DNA of 64,000 bases from Chitinophaga pinensis DSM 2588. Its GTDB lineage: Bacteria > Bacteroidota > Bacteroidia > Chitinophagales > Chitinophagaceae. Under the pieces are notes generated by a model. The model saw only the letters and a list, made by a program, of their open reading frames with translations, was not told the DNA's origin and ran no database searches. The stretch spans positions 8,612,001 to 8,676,000 of the forward strand of contig NC_013132.1 in the NCBI RefSeq assembly GCF_000024005.1. Direction: 5' to 3'. This document shows positions 1-9,076 of this stretch, piece by piece. How positions within the stretch are numbered: position 1 is the stretch's first letter; the number at the start of each line of letters is the position of its first letter. A program made the position numbers and the translations under genes.

Positions 1-352
1 CCGCTGTAGCAACCGCGATCAGGGTGTCGATATTTGTCATAATAGACCCATAAAAGCCGGCATACCACATGTTATCCACATCATCAGGAGTGATGTTGTA
101 GATATTGGCGCTGGCTGACTGGTTTGCATCGCCGGTTACCTGTTGCATGAAAATAGAAGGGAAACGGGACGCATCCCCTCCCCAGGTATAGGCACTCTGT
201 AAAATAACACCCGGCAGCAGGGAAGACGCTGTTGGATTCTTCAGCTGTGAAGGGTCGTCGTTAATACCATTATAGAAATAATCCTTCCGGCAACTCTGCG
301 AGAGGATCAGTAAAAACAGTAAGGGCAATATATATTTGGTTATCCGTAACAT
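1..352 (-). CDS. SusD/RagB-like outer-membrane lipoprotein, N-terminal part (runs off left edge)
   Basis: A start codon at 352 opens a frame that stays open to the window edge (117 residues visible). It begins with a hydrophobic stretch ending in the lipobox LILSQSC, so the mature protein should be a lipoprotein acylated on Cys. The next part (DPSQLKNPTASSLLPG, then FPSIFMQQVTGD) is typical of the SusD-like_2 branch of SusD/RagB nutrient-binding proteins. The gene starts 20 bases after the SusC-like stop at 373, the standard susC-susD order, so it is the binding lid for that transporter. The substrate cannot be read; no carbohydrate-active enzyme gene is in view. Confidence 0.88.
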   Translation of the reverse strand, partial: MLRITKYILPLLFLLILSQSCRKDYFYNGINDDPSQLKNPTASSLLPGVILQSAYTWGGDASRFPSIFMQQVTGDANQSASANIYNITPDDVDNMWYAGFYGSIMTNIDTLIAVATA

Positions 353-372
353 GGTGATTCGTTTTTAAAGGG

Positions 373-3300
373 TTAGAATTTAAACTTGAAGTTCAGACCG
401 AAGCTGGCAGTACCCGGCATATTGAAATAATCAATACCCTGGGCATTGGTAGCTCCTGTTAAACTGGTTTCAGGATCTATCCCCTTGTATGGCGTCCATA
501 TAATGATGTTACGTGCAAATGCGTTCACATTAATACCTTTGACAAACCTGGAATCTTTGAAAATACTGCCTGGAATGTCATAAGACAGTGTAATCTCACG
601 CAGTTTTACGAAAGAACCATCGTCAATAAAAGTCTCTGTCTGCGCACCGAATCCGCCACCATTACCCAGGTACCAGTCTTCATCCAGCGGTACGGAGGTC
701 GTATTTACCGGACCTCCACCTGGTTTCTCAGCGCCCCCTTCGTTATGTACTACCTCTCCCGCGTCATTCAGGTGTCCCATCACGCCTGGAAATACCTGCA
801 TTTTTCCTCTGTCCAGTGTATAGGCAGATGTTCCGATCGCCTGCAGGGAACCACGGGTACCATTCCAGAGATCTCCTTTATGTTTCCAGTCAACCAGGAA
901 ATACAGGGAGAATCCCTTATAAGCGAATGTGTTACCAATACCCATCAGGAATACCGGGTTTGGATTACCTACCCTGGTCTGTACATTGGATACCACCGGA
1001 TAACCAAAGTCGCCGCTGTTATCGCTGATCACGATCCGGCCCTGTGCATCACGCTGCCATCCATAAGCGTAAATAATACCCGCCGGCTGATCAGGCAGAT
1101 GTGCGATCACCGTACCGGTAAATCCATTCACGGTAATCTGATTGATACCAGGCGCTAAAGCCAGCACTTTACTACGGTTCATACTGTAGTTCACAAACAG
1201 GTCCCAGGTAAAGGCATGTCCGGTCAGTGGTTTTGCGCTCAGGGTCATTTCCAGACCATTATTCCTGATAGAAGCCGCGTTCAGGTTTACGTACTGGTAA
1301 CCTGCAGAACCGGCCATCGGAGACCTTACCAGCAGATCGGTACCTTTTGAATGGTAGGCTGTCGCATCCAGTCCGATCCTGTTATCCAGGAACTGTAACT
1401 GTAAGCCGGCTTCATAAGAAACAGTCTTCTCAGGTTTCAGGTTAGGATTACCCAGCACATTATTCAGCGAGAAACTACCTTTTCCGTCATATGGGAAGGA
1501 AACACCGGTAGTATATCCATCAGGATAGGTAGTAGGTACAGAGAAGGATTTTGTCAGGAAAGCACCCGGGTCTTTACCCACCTGTGCAGCTGATAACCTG
1601 ATCTTACCAAAACTCAGCACTTTACCATCTTTCAGTCCTTCCAGCTCTGTAAAGACAAATCCAAGGCTGGCAGATGGATAGAAGAAACTGTTGCTTTTAG
1701 GTGGTAATGTGGAAGTCCAGTCATTACGTCCCGTGATTTCCAGGAATAACATGGATTTCAGATCCAGGTTGATATCGAAGTAACCGGAGATCCTTCTGTA
1801 AGGAGTGACGTAATTGTAGGATTTCTGTACAGTGGCATTACTGATGTTGTCATAACCAGGAGAGGTCAGACCATCACCCTGTACATACAGTTCATCCATT
1901 CTGCGGGAATAAAGGTTATTACCCACCTTTACATCCATCCTGAAATCTTTGGAGATCTGCCTTGCCCAGGTAATGATCGCATCTGAGTTGACACTCTTAT
2001 AAGTGTATCTGTCATCAAATAAACGACCACCGTTATAAGCGCCTGATTGTATTTCATAATACTGATGGCGGTTATCACTATACACGTCTGTACCGATACG
2101 GTAAGTCAGTGTGAAGTCTTTGATAAAGTCCCAGTCAAACTGTAAACTACCTATCAGACGGTTTACCGCTGTTGTATAAGGGTTTCTGTTGATGGTCCAG
2201 AAAGGATTATCATATATCCCATTACGGTAAGAACGCTGCAGACCGTTAGAGAACAAATACGTACGCGGATCATCCGCATCCAGTCCGCCGTTAGAGTTAT
2301 CAAATGAAACAGGCGTTCTGGTGAGACCCAGCATGATACCGGAGAGGTTACTACCATTCTGTGGCATACTACCATTGGAGACGTTGAAGTTGATATTGGC
2401 AGATGTCCGGATCTTTTCAGAGATCTTCAGATTACCCGCTAAAGCAACTGCTGTACGCTGGTTGTATTGCAGCGGTACAATAGAGTTCTGGTAGTTGTGA
2501 GAAACAGACATACGATAAGTCGCAACGTCTGTACCTCCGGTAAAGGATAAGGTATTATTGTAGGTAGCGGCTGTACGCCAGAAATCGCCTGTATTATCAT
2601 AAGGCACGAATTTCACTTTGGCATTCGGATTAGAAGCCCCTACCACATCCCCGTGAATATCGTATTCATTAGGCACACCGGTCCAGAACAGGGTATCTAT
2701 ATTGGAACCCCAGGAATACCTGTTGGTAGAACTGAAAGGCGCCAATACGCCACCTGAACCTTTGACAAACTGTTTCTGGATCTTTGGCAGTCTGTTTACT
2801 TTATCAAAGGAAATACCGGTACTGAAATCAACTGATATTTTACCAGCTTTTCCCCTTTTAGTAGTAATAATAATAGCGCCATTTGCGGCATCTATACCAT
2901 AGATAGCTGCAGCAGCCGGGCCTTTCAGCACGGAGATACTTTCTATATCATCCGGATTGATATCTGCTCCGCGGTTTGTGTTGGTAGCACCTTGCAGCAG
3001 ATTGTTAGCGGCGTCGGCGGGGTCGCCGGAATAGTTCTGCGAATTATCCACAGGAATACCGTCAATAACAAACAATGGCTGGTTATTACCAGTCAGAGAG
3101 TTAGTACCTCTTAATTTTACAAAGGTAGCGGCGCCTGGCGTACCACCAGAGCCGATGACCTGCATACCGGCTACCTTACCTGACATAGCGCGCAGTGCAT
3201 CGCCCTGGCTGGCTTTGATCAGGTCATCGCCTTTTACATCCTGGACAGCGTATCCAAGGGCTTTTTTCTCACGTTTGATACCCAGACCGGTTACAACTAC

Positions 3301-3609
3301 TTCCTGCAGATTCCGGTTGTCCTGTGCGAGAGAAACGTCAAGTGCAGCACCTGAGCCGACTGCCACTTCTTTTAGCGTAAATCCTACACTTCTGATTTGC
3401 AGAATCGCATTATTACCGTCTACCAGTAATTTGAAATTACCGTTCTGGTCTGCGGTGGTACCTTTCGAAGTACCTTTTATCTGCACGGTAGCATATGGAA
3501 TGGGGACGCCGTCACTTCCTGTTACGCGGCCTGTAACTTCACGCTGTTGCGCGTAAAGCCCTGTCATAATACAAAAGAGAAAATACAAACACAGTAAATG
3601 TTTTTGCAT
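373..3609 (-). CDS. SusC/RagA-type TonB-dependent outer-membrane transporter
   Basis: This 1078-residue protein has a signal peptide ending near Gly-Leu-Tyr-Ala-Gln, a carboxypeptidase-regulatory-like beta-sandwich at about residues 22-100 (VTGRVTGSDGVPIPYATV), the SusC motif NLQEVVVTGLG, a TonB plug at about 115-250 and a C-terminal 22-strand-type barrel ending in Phe. It should import a nutrient bound by the SusD partner that follows at 352. It is a paralogue of the SusC at 5332-8577: the N-terminal regulatory domain and the plug-entry motif are closely similar. Upstream lies a TAnnTTTG box at 3762-3769, leaving a 152-base leader. Substrate unknown. Confidence 0.93.
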   Translation of the reverse strand: MQKHLLCLYFLFCIMTGLYAQQREVTGRVTGSDGVPIPYATVQIKGTSKGTTADQNGNFKLLVDGNNAILQIRSVGFTLKEVAVGSGAALDVSLAQDNRNLQEVVVTGLGIKREKKALGYAVQDVKGDDLIKASQGDALRAMSGKVAGMQVIGSGGTPGAATFVKLRGTNSLTGNNQPLFVIDGIPVDNSQNYSGDPADAANNLLQGATNTNRGADINPDDIESISVLKGPAAAAIYGIDAANGAIIITTKRGKAGKISVDFSTGISFDKVNRLPKIQKQFVKGSGGVLAPFSSTNRYSWGSNIDTLFWTGVPNEYDIHGDVVGASNPNAKVKFVPYDNTGDFWRTAATYNNTLSFTGGTDVATYRMSVSHNYQNSIVPLQYNQRTAVALAGNLKISEKIRTSANINFNVSNGSMPQNGSNLSGIMLGLTRTPVSFDNSNGGLDADDPRTYLFSNGLQRSYRNGIYDNPFWTINRNPYTTAVNRLIGSLQFDWDFIKDFTLTYRIGTDVYSDNRHQYYEIQSGAYNGGRLFDDRYTYKSVNSDAIITWARQISKDFRMDVKVGNNLYSRRMDELYVQGDGLTSPGYDNISNATVQKSYNYVTPYRRISGYFDINLDLKSMLFLEITGRNDWTSTLPPKSNSFFYPSASLGFVFTELEGLKDGKVLSFGKIRLSAAQVGKDPGAFLTKSFSVPTTYPDGYTTGVSFPYDGKGSFSLNNVLGNPNLKPEKTVSYEAGLQLQFLDNRIGLDATAYHSKGTDLLVRSPMAGSAGYQYVNLNAASIRNNGLEMTLSAKPLTGHAFTWDLFVNYSMNRSKVLALAPGINQITVNGFTGTVIAHLPDQPAGIIYAYGWQRDAQGRIVISDNSGDFGYPVVSNVQTRVGNPNPVFLMGIGNTFAYKGFSLYFLVDWKHKGDLWNGTRGSLQAIGTSAYTLDRGKMQVFPGVMGHLNDAGEVVHNEGGAEKPGGGPVNTTSVPLDEDWYLGNGGGFGAQTETFIDDGSFVKLREITLSYDIPGSIFKDSRFVKGINVNAFARNIIIWTPYKGIDPETSLTGATNAQGIDYFNMPGTASFGLNFKFKF

Positions 3610-3761
3610 AACGGTTCCGATTTATTTATACACCGGGGTGGTGCGGTTAATGAATCACAAGCGGGAGAACAAGATCCATTATGTGCTGTTACGACTAATG
3701 CTTACAAGCAAATCCAATCGATATTCTGTTGATTGATTTACAACGGGTTCTACTGCTATAA

Positions 3762-3796
3762 CAAACATAATTGATTAGGGTTCTGGCATTAACAAA
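3762..3796 (-). promoter_or_regulatory. Candidate promoter for the second SusC-SusD pair
   Basis: Read on the minus strand there is a perfect Bacteroidota -7 box TATGTTTG (3762-3769) and, 23 bases upstream, a TTTG (3793-3796). That TTTG lies at the edge of the T-tract of the terminator of the upstream SusD gene, so the two signals overlap. The -33 to -7 spacing is at the long end of the usual range. The leader to the SusC start is 152 bases. Confidence 0.4.
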
Positions 3797-3830
3797 AAAA
3801 GCGCCCTCCCCTAAGGATTGAGGAAGGCGC
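3794..3830 (-). terminator. Intrinsic terminator after the first SusC-SusD pair
   Basis: On the minus strand an 11-bp stem (GCGCCTTCCTC pairing with GGGGAGGGCGC, using two G-U pairs) with a short loop is followed by seven T. It lies 42 bases past the SusD stop at 3873. The two G-U pairs become C-A mismatches on the plus strand, so the element is directional. Confidence 0.9.
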
Positions 3831-3872
3831 TATTATCAATTCTAAATCTTGTACAGAGCAGTCTAAACGGGC

Positions 3873-5312
3873 TTATTTATTATTCCAGAACAATTTGGTC
3901 GCATATGTATCGGTGCCGATTGACTTAGCGGCAGCTTCATAATTGATCTTATTCAGGTTCTGCTCACTGGCAGGATAAGTCAGTCTTAGCGGAATATTGG
4001 CATAGGTCATACCGGTTGGAACGTTGAAAACAGGGAAATCCAGTCTTCTCCATTCTGTCCATGCATCATATCCTCTGTTATACAGTGCGATATATTTCTG
4101 GGTACCTATTTTCTGCTGCCAGGTACCGGTAGCAGTTGCATAGGCTACAGATGTCTGTGCCAGGTAGGTATTTGCTGCTTCGGCAGTACCACCCCAATAG
4201 ATGATAGAAGCAGTTACACCTTTATTATAGTGATCAGCAGCTGTACCTGTTACGGTCAGACCACCACGTGCAGCAGCCTCGGCCAGTGCAAATTCTACTT
4301 CAGAATAGTCGATAAGCAGTGCTTCGAAATCAGCAGCAGTCACTTTTGCACTGATATGAGACGTTGTTTCATAGTCTGCACCGGAACCGTATGTACCACC
4401 TACATACTGGCCGCCAACAGCCGTGAAATAGAACTGACGTCTTGGATCGTTTACGGAATTCATCAGGTTCACTAATGTATTCGCCGGAACATAGTCAGCA
4501 CGGTTGCTCTGTACCAGGTCTACCCAGATCGGGTTTGTATTTGGCTGAGCAGGCAGATATTTCAGGCGGAAGTTATCAGCATTGGAAGCGATCACGTTAC
4601 CTGCGGATTCGTTGATAGCGGCAGTTGCAGCAGCAGCTGTCTGCTCGTCATCCAGGGCAACCAGGCCCATTTTCAGACGCAGAGAGTTGGCAAATTTGAT
4701 CCACTGTGCCACATCACCTGCATACACCAGGTCCTGACCGCCAAAGCTGGCGTGGGTAGTTTTCAGACCATCAACATCTTTTTTCAGACGTGCCAGCAGA
4801 TCTGCATATACAGTTCTCTGCAGGTCGTAAGCAGGAGACAGATTATCTGTTGATAATGCGGTAGTATACGGAATATCACCAAAGGCAGTTACCAGTACGA
4901 AGTAAGAGTATACCTGTGCGATATCGATGATCAGCAGTTTGTTTTGTTTAACTACTGCCTGGTCGTCAGACAATGGAGCTACGCCTTCAATCAGGATCTT
5001 TGCCTGCTCCAGGTCTTTCAGTACATCGCGGTACATGGAATGCCAGAAAAACTGCGGTACGTTACGTGCTGCCAGGTCATAGCGGCTTTCATCCAGGTAG
5101 GTTACCTGAGACTGCTGCTGTGCCAATAATCTGAATACGTTCAGATTTACGTTGTTTGACGTCATCAGGTCAAACAGGTTTTTTTCTGCAGAAGTAAATA
5201 CCATCTCACCAGGCACATCCAGCGCCTTCTTCGGGTCGCTGTTCAGACTGTCCAGTTTAGCACAGGACGAAGCCATTAACAGCGCTGACATATATACAAA
5301 TATCTTTTTCAT
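3873..5312 (-). CDS. SusD/RagB-like nutrient-binding lipoprotein
   Basis: The 479-residue product starts MKKIFVYMSALLMASSC, a lipoprotein signal with the modified Cys at residue 17. The body matches the SusD-like_2 type: helical TPR-like N-terminal half with the LNSDPKKALDVP motif, then YDLQRTVYADLLARLKKDVDGL, and a C-terminal YNRGYDAWTEWRRLDFP segment near residue 420 that is characteristic of this branch. It begins 19 bases after the SusC stop at 5332 and is followed by a strong terminator, so the two genes form a closed operon. It should cap the SusC barrel at the outer membrane. The ligand is not known. Confidence 0.92.
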   Translation of the reverse strand: MKKIFVYMSALLMASSCAKLDSLNSDPKKALDVPGEMVFTSAEKNLFDLMTSNNVNLNVFRLLAQQQSQVTYLDESRYDLAARNVPQFFWHSMYRDVLKDLEQAKILIEGVAPLSDDQAVVKQNKLLIIDIAQVYSYFVLVTAFGDIPYTTALSTDNLSPAYDLQRTVYADLLARLKKDVDGLKTTHASFGGQDLVYAGDVAQWIKFANSLRLKMGLVALDDEQTAAAATAAINESAGNVIASNADNFRLKYLPAQPNTNPIWVDLVQSNRADYVPANTLVNLMNSVNDPRRQFYFTAVGGQYVGGTYGSGADYETTSHISAKVTAADFEALLIDYSEVEFALAEAAARGGLTVTGTAADHYNKGVTASIIYWGGTAEAANTYLAQTSVAYATATGTWQQKIGTQKYIALYNRGYDAWTEWRRLDFPVFNVPTGMTYANIPLRLTYPASEQNLNKINYEAAAKSIGTDTYATKLFWNNK

Positions 5313-5331
5313 GTTGCTTGTTTCGTTTTTT

Positions 5332-8300
5332 TTAGAAGCGGAATCTCACGTTAAAACCAAAGTTGCGGTAAGTAGGATAAACACCACTCTGGTAACCCTG
5401 GATGTTACCTGCTGCCAGGTTCTCTTCAGGATCAGCATAAGGAACGTTTTTGTGGATAATCCACAGGTTACGTCCCAGCAGGCTGATGTCGATACCTTTA
5501 AATGCTTTCAGGCTATTCACCAGGCTTCCTGGCAGAGAGTATGTCAAAGACACCTCACGCAGTTTTACATAACCTGCATCATAGATGAACTCTTTATTTG
5601 GATAACCATTCACACCCAGACCACGCGTACCACTCACGCGTACACGCTGTGTATTAGGTTTACCGTCGCTGGTTACACCTTCGAAGATGATACCGCCACC
5701 TTGTGCAACATCGTCTCTGATATTTTTACCCTGATCGTTCAGTCTTACGCTTTCTTCGTAGATACCGGTTGACTGTCCGTAAGCCTGGTCAAGGGAGTAG
5801 GTATCGCCACCTTTCTTGATATCGATCAGGAAAGACAGTGCCAGACCTTTATAACGAACGGTGTTGGTTACACCACCAATCCATTTTGGCGTGTAGTTAC
5901 CGATCACTTCATTCGCAGTTGCTGTCGTTTTATAGTAACCTGGCAAAACAGCCTGGCCTTCCTGGTCTTCAACTACACGTTGACCAGTAGCTTTGTCGTA
6001 GATGAAATCTTTACCACGGATCACACCATATGCCTGACCAGCAGCGTGACCGATAGTTACGTTGCTCTGCAGGGCGCCTAACTGGATAAAGTCAAGTCCT
6101 TCCGGCAGATCCAGTACTTTACTTCTGTTCAAAGACCAGTTTGCGTTCACTGTCCAGGAGAAGTTCTTTATTCTAACCGGTGTTACCCCCAGGCTTACTT
6201 CCACACCTCTGTTACGGATAGTACCAGCGTTGATGAACATCTGATCGTAACCGGTAGCTCTTGAGATAGGTAATCTCAGGATCTGGTCAACAGATTTAGA
6301 TGCATAATAAGTCAGATCCAAAGTCACGATGTTGTCGAATAATGCGAGTTCAACACCTGTTTCGAATGATTTTGTACGCTCTGGTTTCAGGTCCGGATTT
6401 CTCTTTGTAGCAGGTACAGAGAAAATTGGCGTGCTACCAAAACCGGTTGGTTTATCATACGGATCGTATAACGCCTGTGCAGGAGCACTGTTACCTACTT
6501 CAGCGTAGTTGATACGCGCTTTACCATAATTCAGCCATTTAGCTTTTACTACTTCAGAGAAGGTAAAACCTAATGAAGCCGCCGGGTAGTAGTAGGAGTT
6601 GTTATTAGCCGGCAGTGTAGATGATTCATCACGACGACCTGCCAGATCCAGGAATAACATGTTTTTATAACCGATCGTTGCACTTGCAAACAGACCGTTC
6701 ACCTGCATCAAGCTATCTGCTTCTTCAGGAGCAGTCAGTGGATTTACAGAGTTGGACAGTGAATACAGGTGAGGTACAACCAGGCCACCATTGGTGGAAG
6801 CGCGGATGTACTTAGCGTGTGTACGTCTGATGTTACCACCCACTAAACCGGTTAATTTGAAATCTGTGCTTAATTGTTTGTCAACATTCAGCAACAGGTC
6901 ATAGTTGTTCTCGATGAAAGAACCATCATATCTTGAATATGAAGAAGGGTTTTTACTACCTACGGCATTACGCTCTTCCTGCCACTGATTGTAAGTATCC
7001 ATGCTTGTTCTGCCTAAAACAGACAACCAGCTGTTGATCTGATAATTCAGTGTAACGTTACCGAAGTAGCGGATACGACCATCCTGTTCGAAGTTTTCGT
7101 ATCTCATGAAGTAGAAGTTATCAGTATAAGTTGGAACCGGATTGGTAGGGCTTGTCAGGTTCCATGACTTGTTCAGTTTATCTCTGAAGTAGTCGTCTTT
7201 CTGATCTTTCATGTCGATGTTCATCTGCCACCACTGACGGAAAGCCTGGTTCACGTTATATTCGTCATAACCGGTACCATAACGGCCTTTACCATCAATT
7301 TTAGACATATTCACATTTGCACTCGCAGTTAATCTGTCTGTGAGTTTGTAAGATGCGCCGAAGTTCAACATGTCTTTTACAAGACGAGCGTTCGGGATCA
7401 TACCGTTTTCAACTGTTTTGGTGTATCCCAGTTTGAAATTTCCTTTATCGTTACCACCGTCAACAGCTACGCTATTGTTGGTAGTCAGTGTATTTTTATA
7501 GAAGTAAGATGGATCATGCTCACCAGCTACCCAAGGTCTTGCTTTTTTGTAATAAGGAGATCTTGGATCGAGTGACTGATAGTTGAACACCATCAGGTTT
7601 GGATCGAATTTAGCACCGAAAGAAGCATCTTCTTTCATTGGTACTGCCAGGTCACGTGTACCATCACCATCGATATCTGCATACCAGAAATGGCCATCCG
7701 GAGACTGGTAAGTATTATCTTCAACATCGTAGTAACCAGCACCGTATTGTTTCTGATATTTAGGGAATGTGCTCTTATCCATTGTACCTACAGTCAAACC
7801 GGTATTCACAGTTACGTTCATACCTGATCTGCCTTTTTTGGTAGTGATCATGATCACACCGTTAGCGGCACGTGAACCATACAGCGCAGCTGCAGCAGCA
7901 CCTTTCAGTACGCTTACAGAAGCTACGTCGTCAGCGTTAATATCGGAAGCAGCATTACCGTAGTCGAAACCACCACGGCCAGTAGTCTGGTCAGGTGTGT
8001 TAGCTACTGAGTTATCAACAGGTACGCCATCAATTACGAATAATGCCTGGTTTGAGTTCTGGAATGATTTGTTACCACGCAGTACGATGTTGGTAGAACC
8101 ACCCATGGTGCTGTTCCTTCTAACTTCCAGACCGGATACTTTACCGGACAGGGAGTTCACAACGTTCGGATCACGTGTTCTGTTCAGTTCTTCTGCCTGA
8201 ACAGTCTGAGCGGAGTAAGCCAGCTCATTCTTTTTTCTGGTAATACCAAGGGCTGTAACTACAACCTCCTGTAAGTTTTTGTCCTCCTCTTTCAATTGTA

Positions 8301-8577
8301 CGGTAAATGCAGAAGATGCACCTACGGTGTAATCAATTGTTGCATAACCAACGCTTCTGATTACCAATACAGGGTTTGCGCCTGTTACAGATAATTTGAA
8401 ATTTCCTTGTTGATCTGATGTGGTTCCGCTTGTTGTCCCTTTAATTTGTACTGTTGCGAAAGGTATAGGCGACCCGTCTGCACCGGTGACCTTACCCGTA
8501 ATCTGACGCTGTTGTGCATACGTCAGGGTTACACTCACCATGAGCATGGTGAAAAAGAGTAACGCTCTTTTCTTCAT
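5332..8577 (-). CDS. SusC/RagA-type TonB-dependent outer-membrane transporter
   Basis: The frame can be opened by a TTG at 8601, but the ATG at 8577 (MKKRALLFFTMLMVSVTLTY) gives a clean signal peptide, so a 1081-residue protein is preferred. It has the regulatory-like domain (ITGKVTGADGSPIPFATV) after the signal peptide, the SusC motif NLQEVVVTALG, the plug, and a barrel ending in RFRF. It is the transporter of an operon with the SusD at 3873-5312. Its leader just upstream of the ATG is nearly identical to the leader of the small ORF at 8675-8908. No sigma/anti-sigma pair is adjacent. Confidence 0.93.
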   Translation of the reverse strand: MKKRALLFFTMLMVSVTLTYAQQRQITGKVTGADGSPIPFATVQIKGTTSGTTSDQQGNFKLSVTGANPVLVIRSVGYATIDYTVGASSAFTVQLKEEDKNLQEVVVTALGITRKKNELAYSAQTVQAEELNRTRDPNVVNSLSGKVSGLEVRRNSTMGGSTNIVLRGNKSFQNSNQALFVIDGVPVDNSVANTPDQTTGRGGFDYGNAASDINADDVASVSVLKGAAAAALYGSRAANGVIMITTKKGRSGMNVTVNTGLTVGTMDKSTFPKYQKQYGAGYYDVEDNTYQSPDGHFWYADIDGDGTRDLAVPMKEDASFGAKFDPNLMVFNYQSLDPRSPYYKKARPWVAGEHDPSYFYKNTLTTNNSVAVDGGNDKGNFKLGYTKTVENGMIPNARLVKDMLNFGASYKLTDRLTASANVNMSKIDGKGRYGTGYDEYNVNQAFRQWWQMNIDMKDQKDDYFRDKLNKSWNLTSPTNPVPTYTDNFYFMRYENFEQDGRIRYFGNVTLNYQINSWLSVLGRTSMDTYNQWQEERNAVGSKNPSSYSRYDGSFIENNYDLLLNVDKQLSTDFKLTGLVGGNIRRTHAKYIRASTNGGLVVPHLYSLSNSVNPLTAPEEADSLMQVNGLFASATIGYKNMLFLDLAGRRDESSTLPANNNSYYYPAASLGFTFSEVVKAKWLNYGKARINYAEVGNSAPAQALYDPYDKPTGFGSTPIFSVPATKRNPDLKPERTKSFETGVELALFDNIVTLDLTYYASKSVDQILRLPISRATGYDQMFINAGTIRNRGVEVSLGVTPVRIKNFSWTVNANWSLNRSKVLDLPEGLDFIQLGALQSNVTIGHAAGQAYGVIRGKDFIYDKATGQRVVEDQEGQAVLPGYYKTTATANEVIGNYTPKWIGGVTNTVRYKGLALSFLIDIKKGGDTYSLDQAYGQSTGIYEESVRLNDQGKNIRDDVAQGGGIIFEGVTSDGKPNTQRVRVSGTRGLGVNGYPNKEFIYDAGYVKLREVSLTYSLPGSLVNSLKAFKGIDISLLGRNLWIIHKNVPYADPEENLAAGNIQGYQSGVYPTYRNFGFNVRFRF

Positions 8578-8605
8578 ATACGATTTAGATTTAGTTGACA
8601 ATAAA
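8578..8605 (-). repeat. Leader repeat, copy next to SusC
   Basis: The minus strand reads TCAACTAAATCTAAATCGTA directly before TATGAAG, matching the stretch at 8909-8935 except for a single substitution and one or two inserted bases. It therefore marks a duplicated translation-start region. Confidence 0.7.
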
Positions 8606-8674
8606 AATTTTAACGGGTTCCCTTTTTTCTGCCGATATCAGACACGGCAATATGCAAAAACCTTTTATCAGGAT

Positions 8675-8908
8675 TTAAACCACAGTATGCTTACCAATAA
8701 GTTTGTTGTTGAAATTTAAAGTGTTGTTGAATCTTAAAGAACCATCCGGGATGAAGGCGGCAAGACCCTGGATGGTTGTTTGTTGTGAAGCGGAATTTAT
8801 CCCTCCCATGCTGTTAACGGAAATATTACTATACCGTCGGAAACAGGTTGACATAATTGCATTACTAGCTATAGTAGCACAGGATAAAGAGATTCCGGCC
8901 TCTTTCAT
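8675..8908 (-). CDS. Small hypothetical protein upstream of SusC
   Basis: I do not recognise this 77-residue product. A GTG at 8938 could extend it, but the ATG at 8908 is preferred because the bases before it (CAACCAAAATCTAAATCGTA then ATATG) almost copy those before the SusC ATG at 8577. The peptide starts MKEAGISLSCATIAS, has a Gly-Gly in the middle (NSMGGINSASQQ) and an Asn-rich C-terminus (RFNNTLNFNNKLI). It lies 97 bases upstream of the SusC start on the same strand. It could be a short secreted or leader-type peptide, or chance coding in a duplicated leader. An antisense frame covers the same bases. Confidence 0.4.
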   Translation of the reverse strand: MKEAGISLSCATIASNAIMSTCFRRYSNISVNSMGGINSASQQTTIQGLAAFIPDGSLRFNNTLNFNNKLIGKHTVV

Positions 8909-8935
8909 ATTACGATTTAGATTTTGGTTGAGGAC
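8909..8935 (-). repeat. Leader repeat, copy next to the small ORF
   Basis: The minus strand reads TCAACCAAAATCTAAATCGT directly before AATATGAAAG. Compare with 8578-8605. The matching blocks run up to and into the start codons of both genes. Confidence 0.7.
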
Positions 8936-9076
8936 CACAATTTAGAGATTTTTTTTTCTCTGCACCAAGAAAAATTTAACCTTTTTTTAAGAGAGAGGAA
9001 AATTCACATATGTACACAGATATTTTTCAGACACATATGAAGGAAAATTTAACATTGATATTTGTCTATTTTATCG

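Noticed and set aside
8703..8945. 80-codon plus-strand frame opposite the small ORF at 8675-8908
   Set aside because: No leader resemblance or family features; the minus-strand frame has the copied leader.
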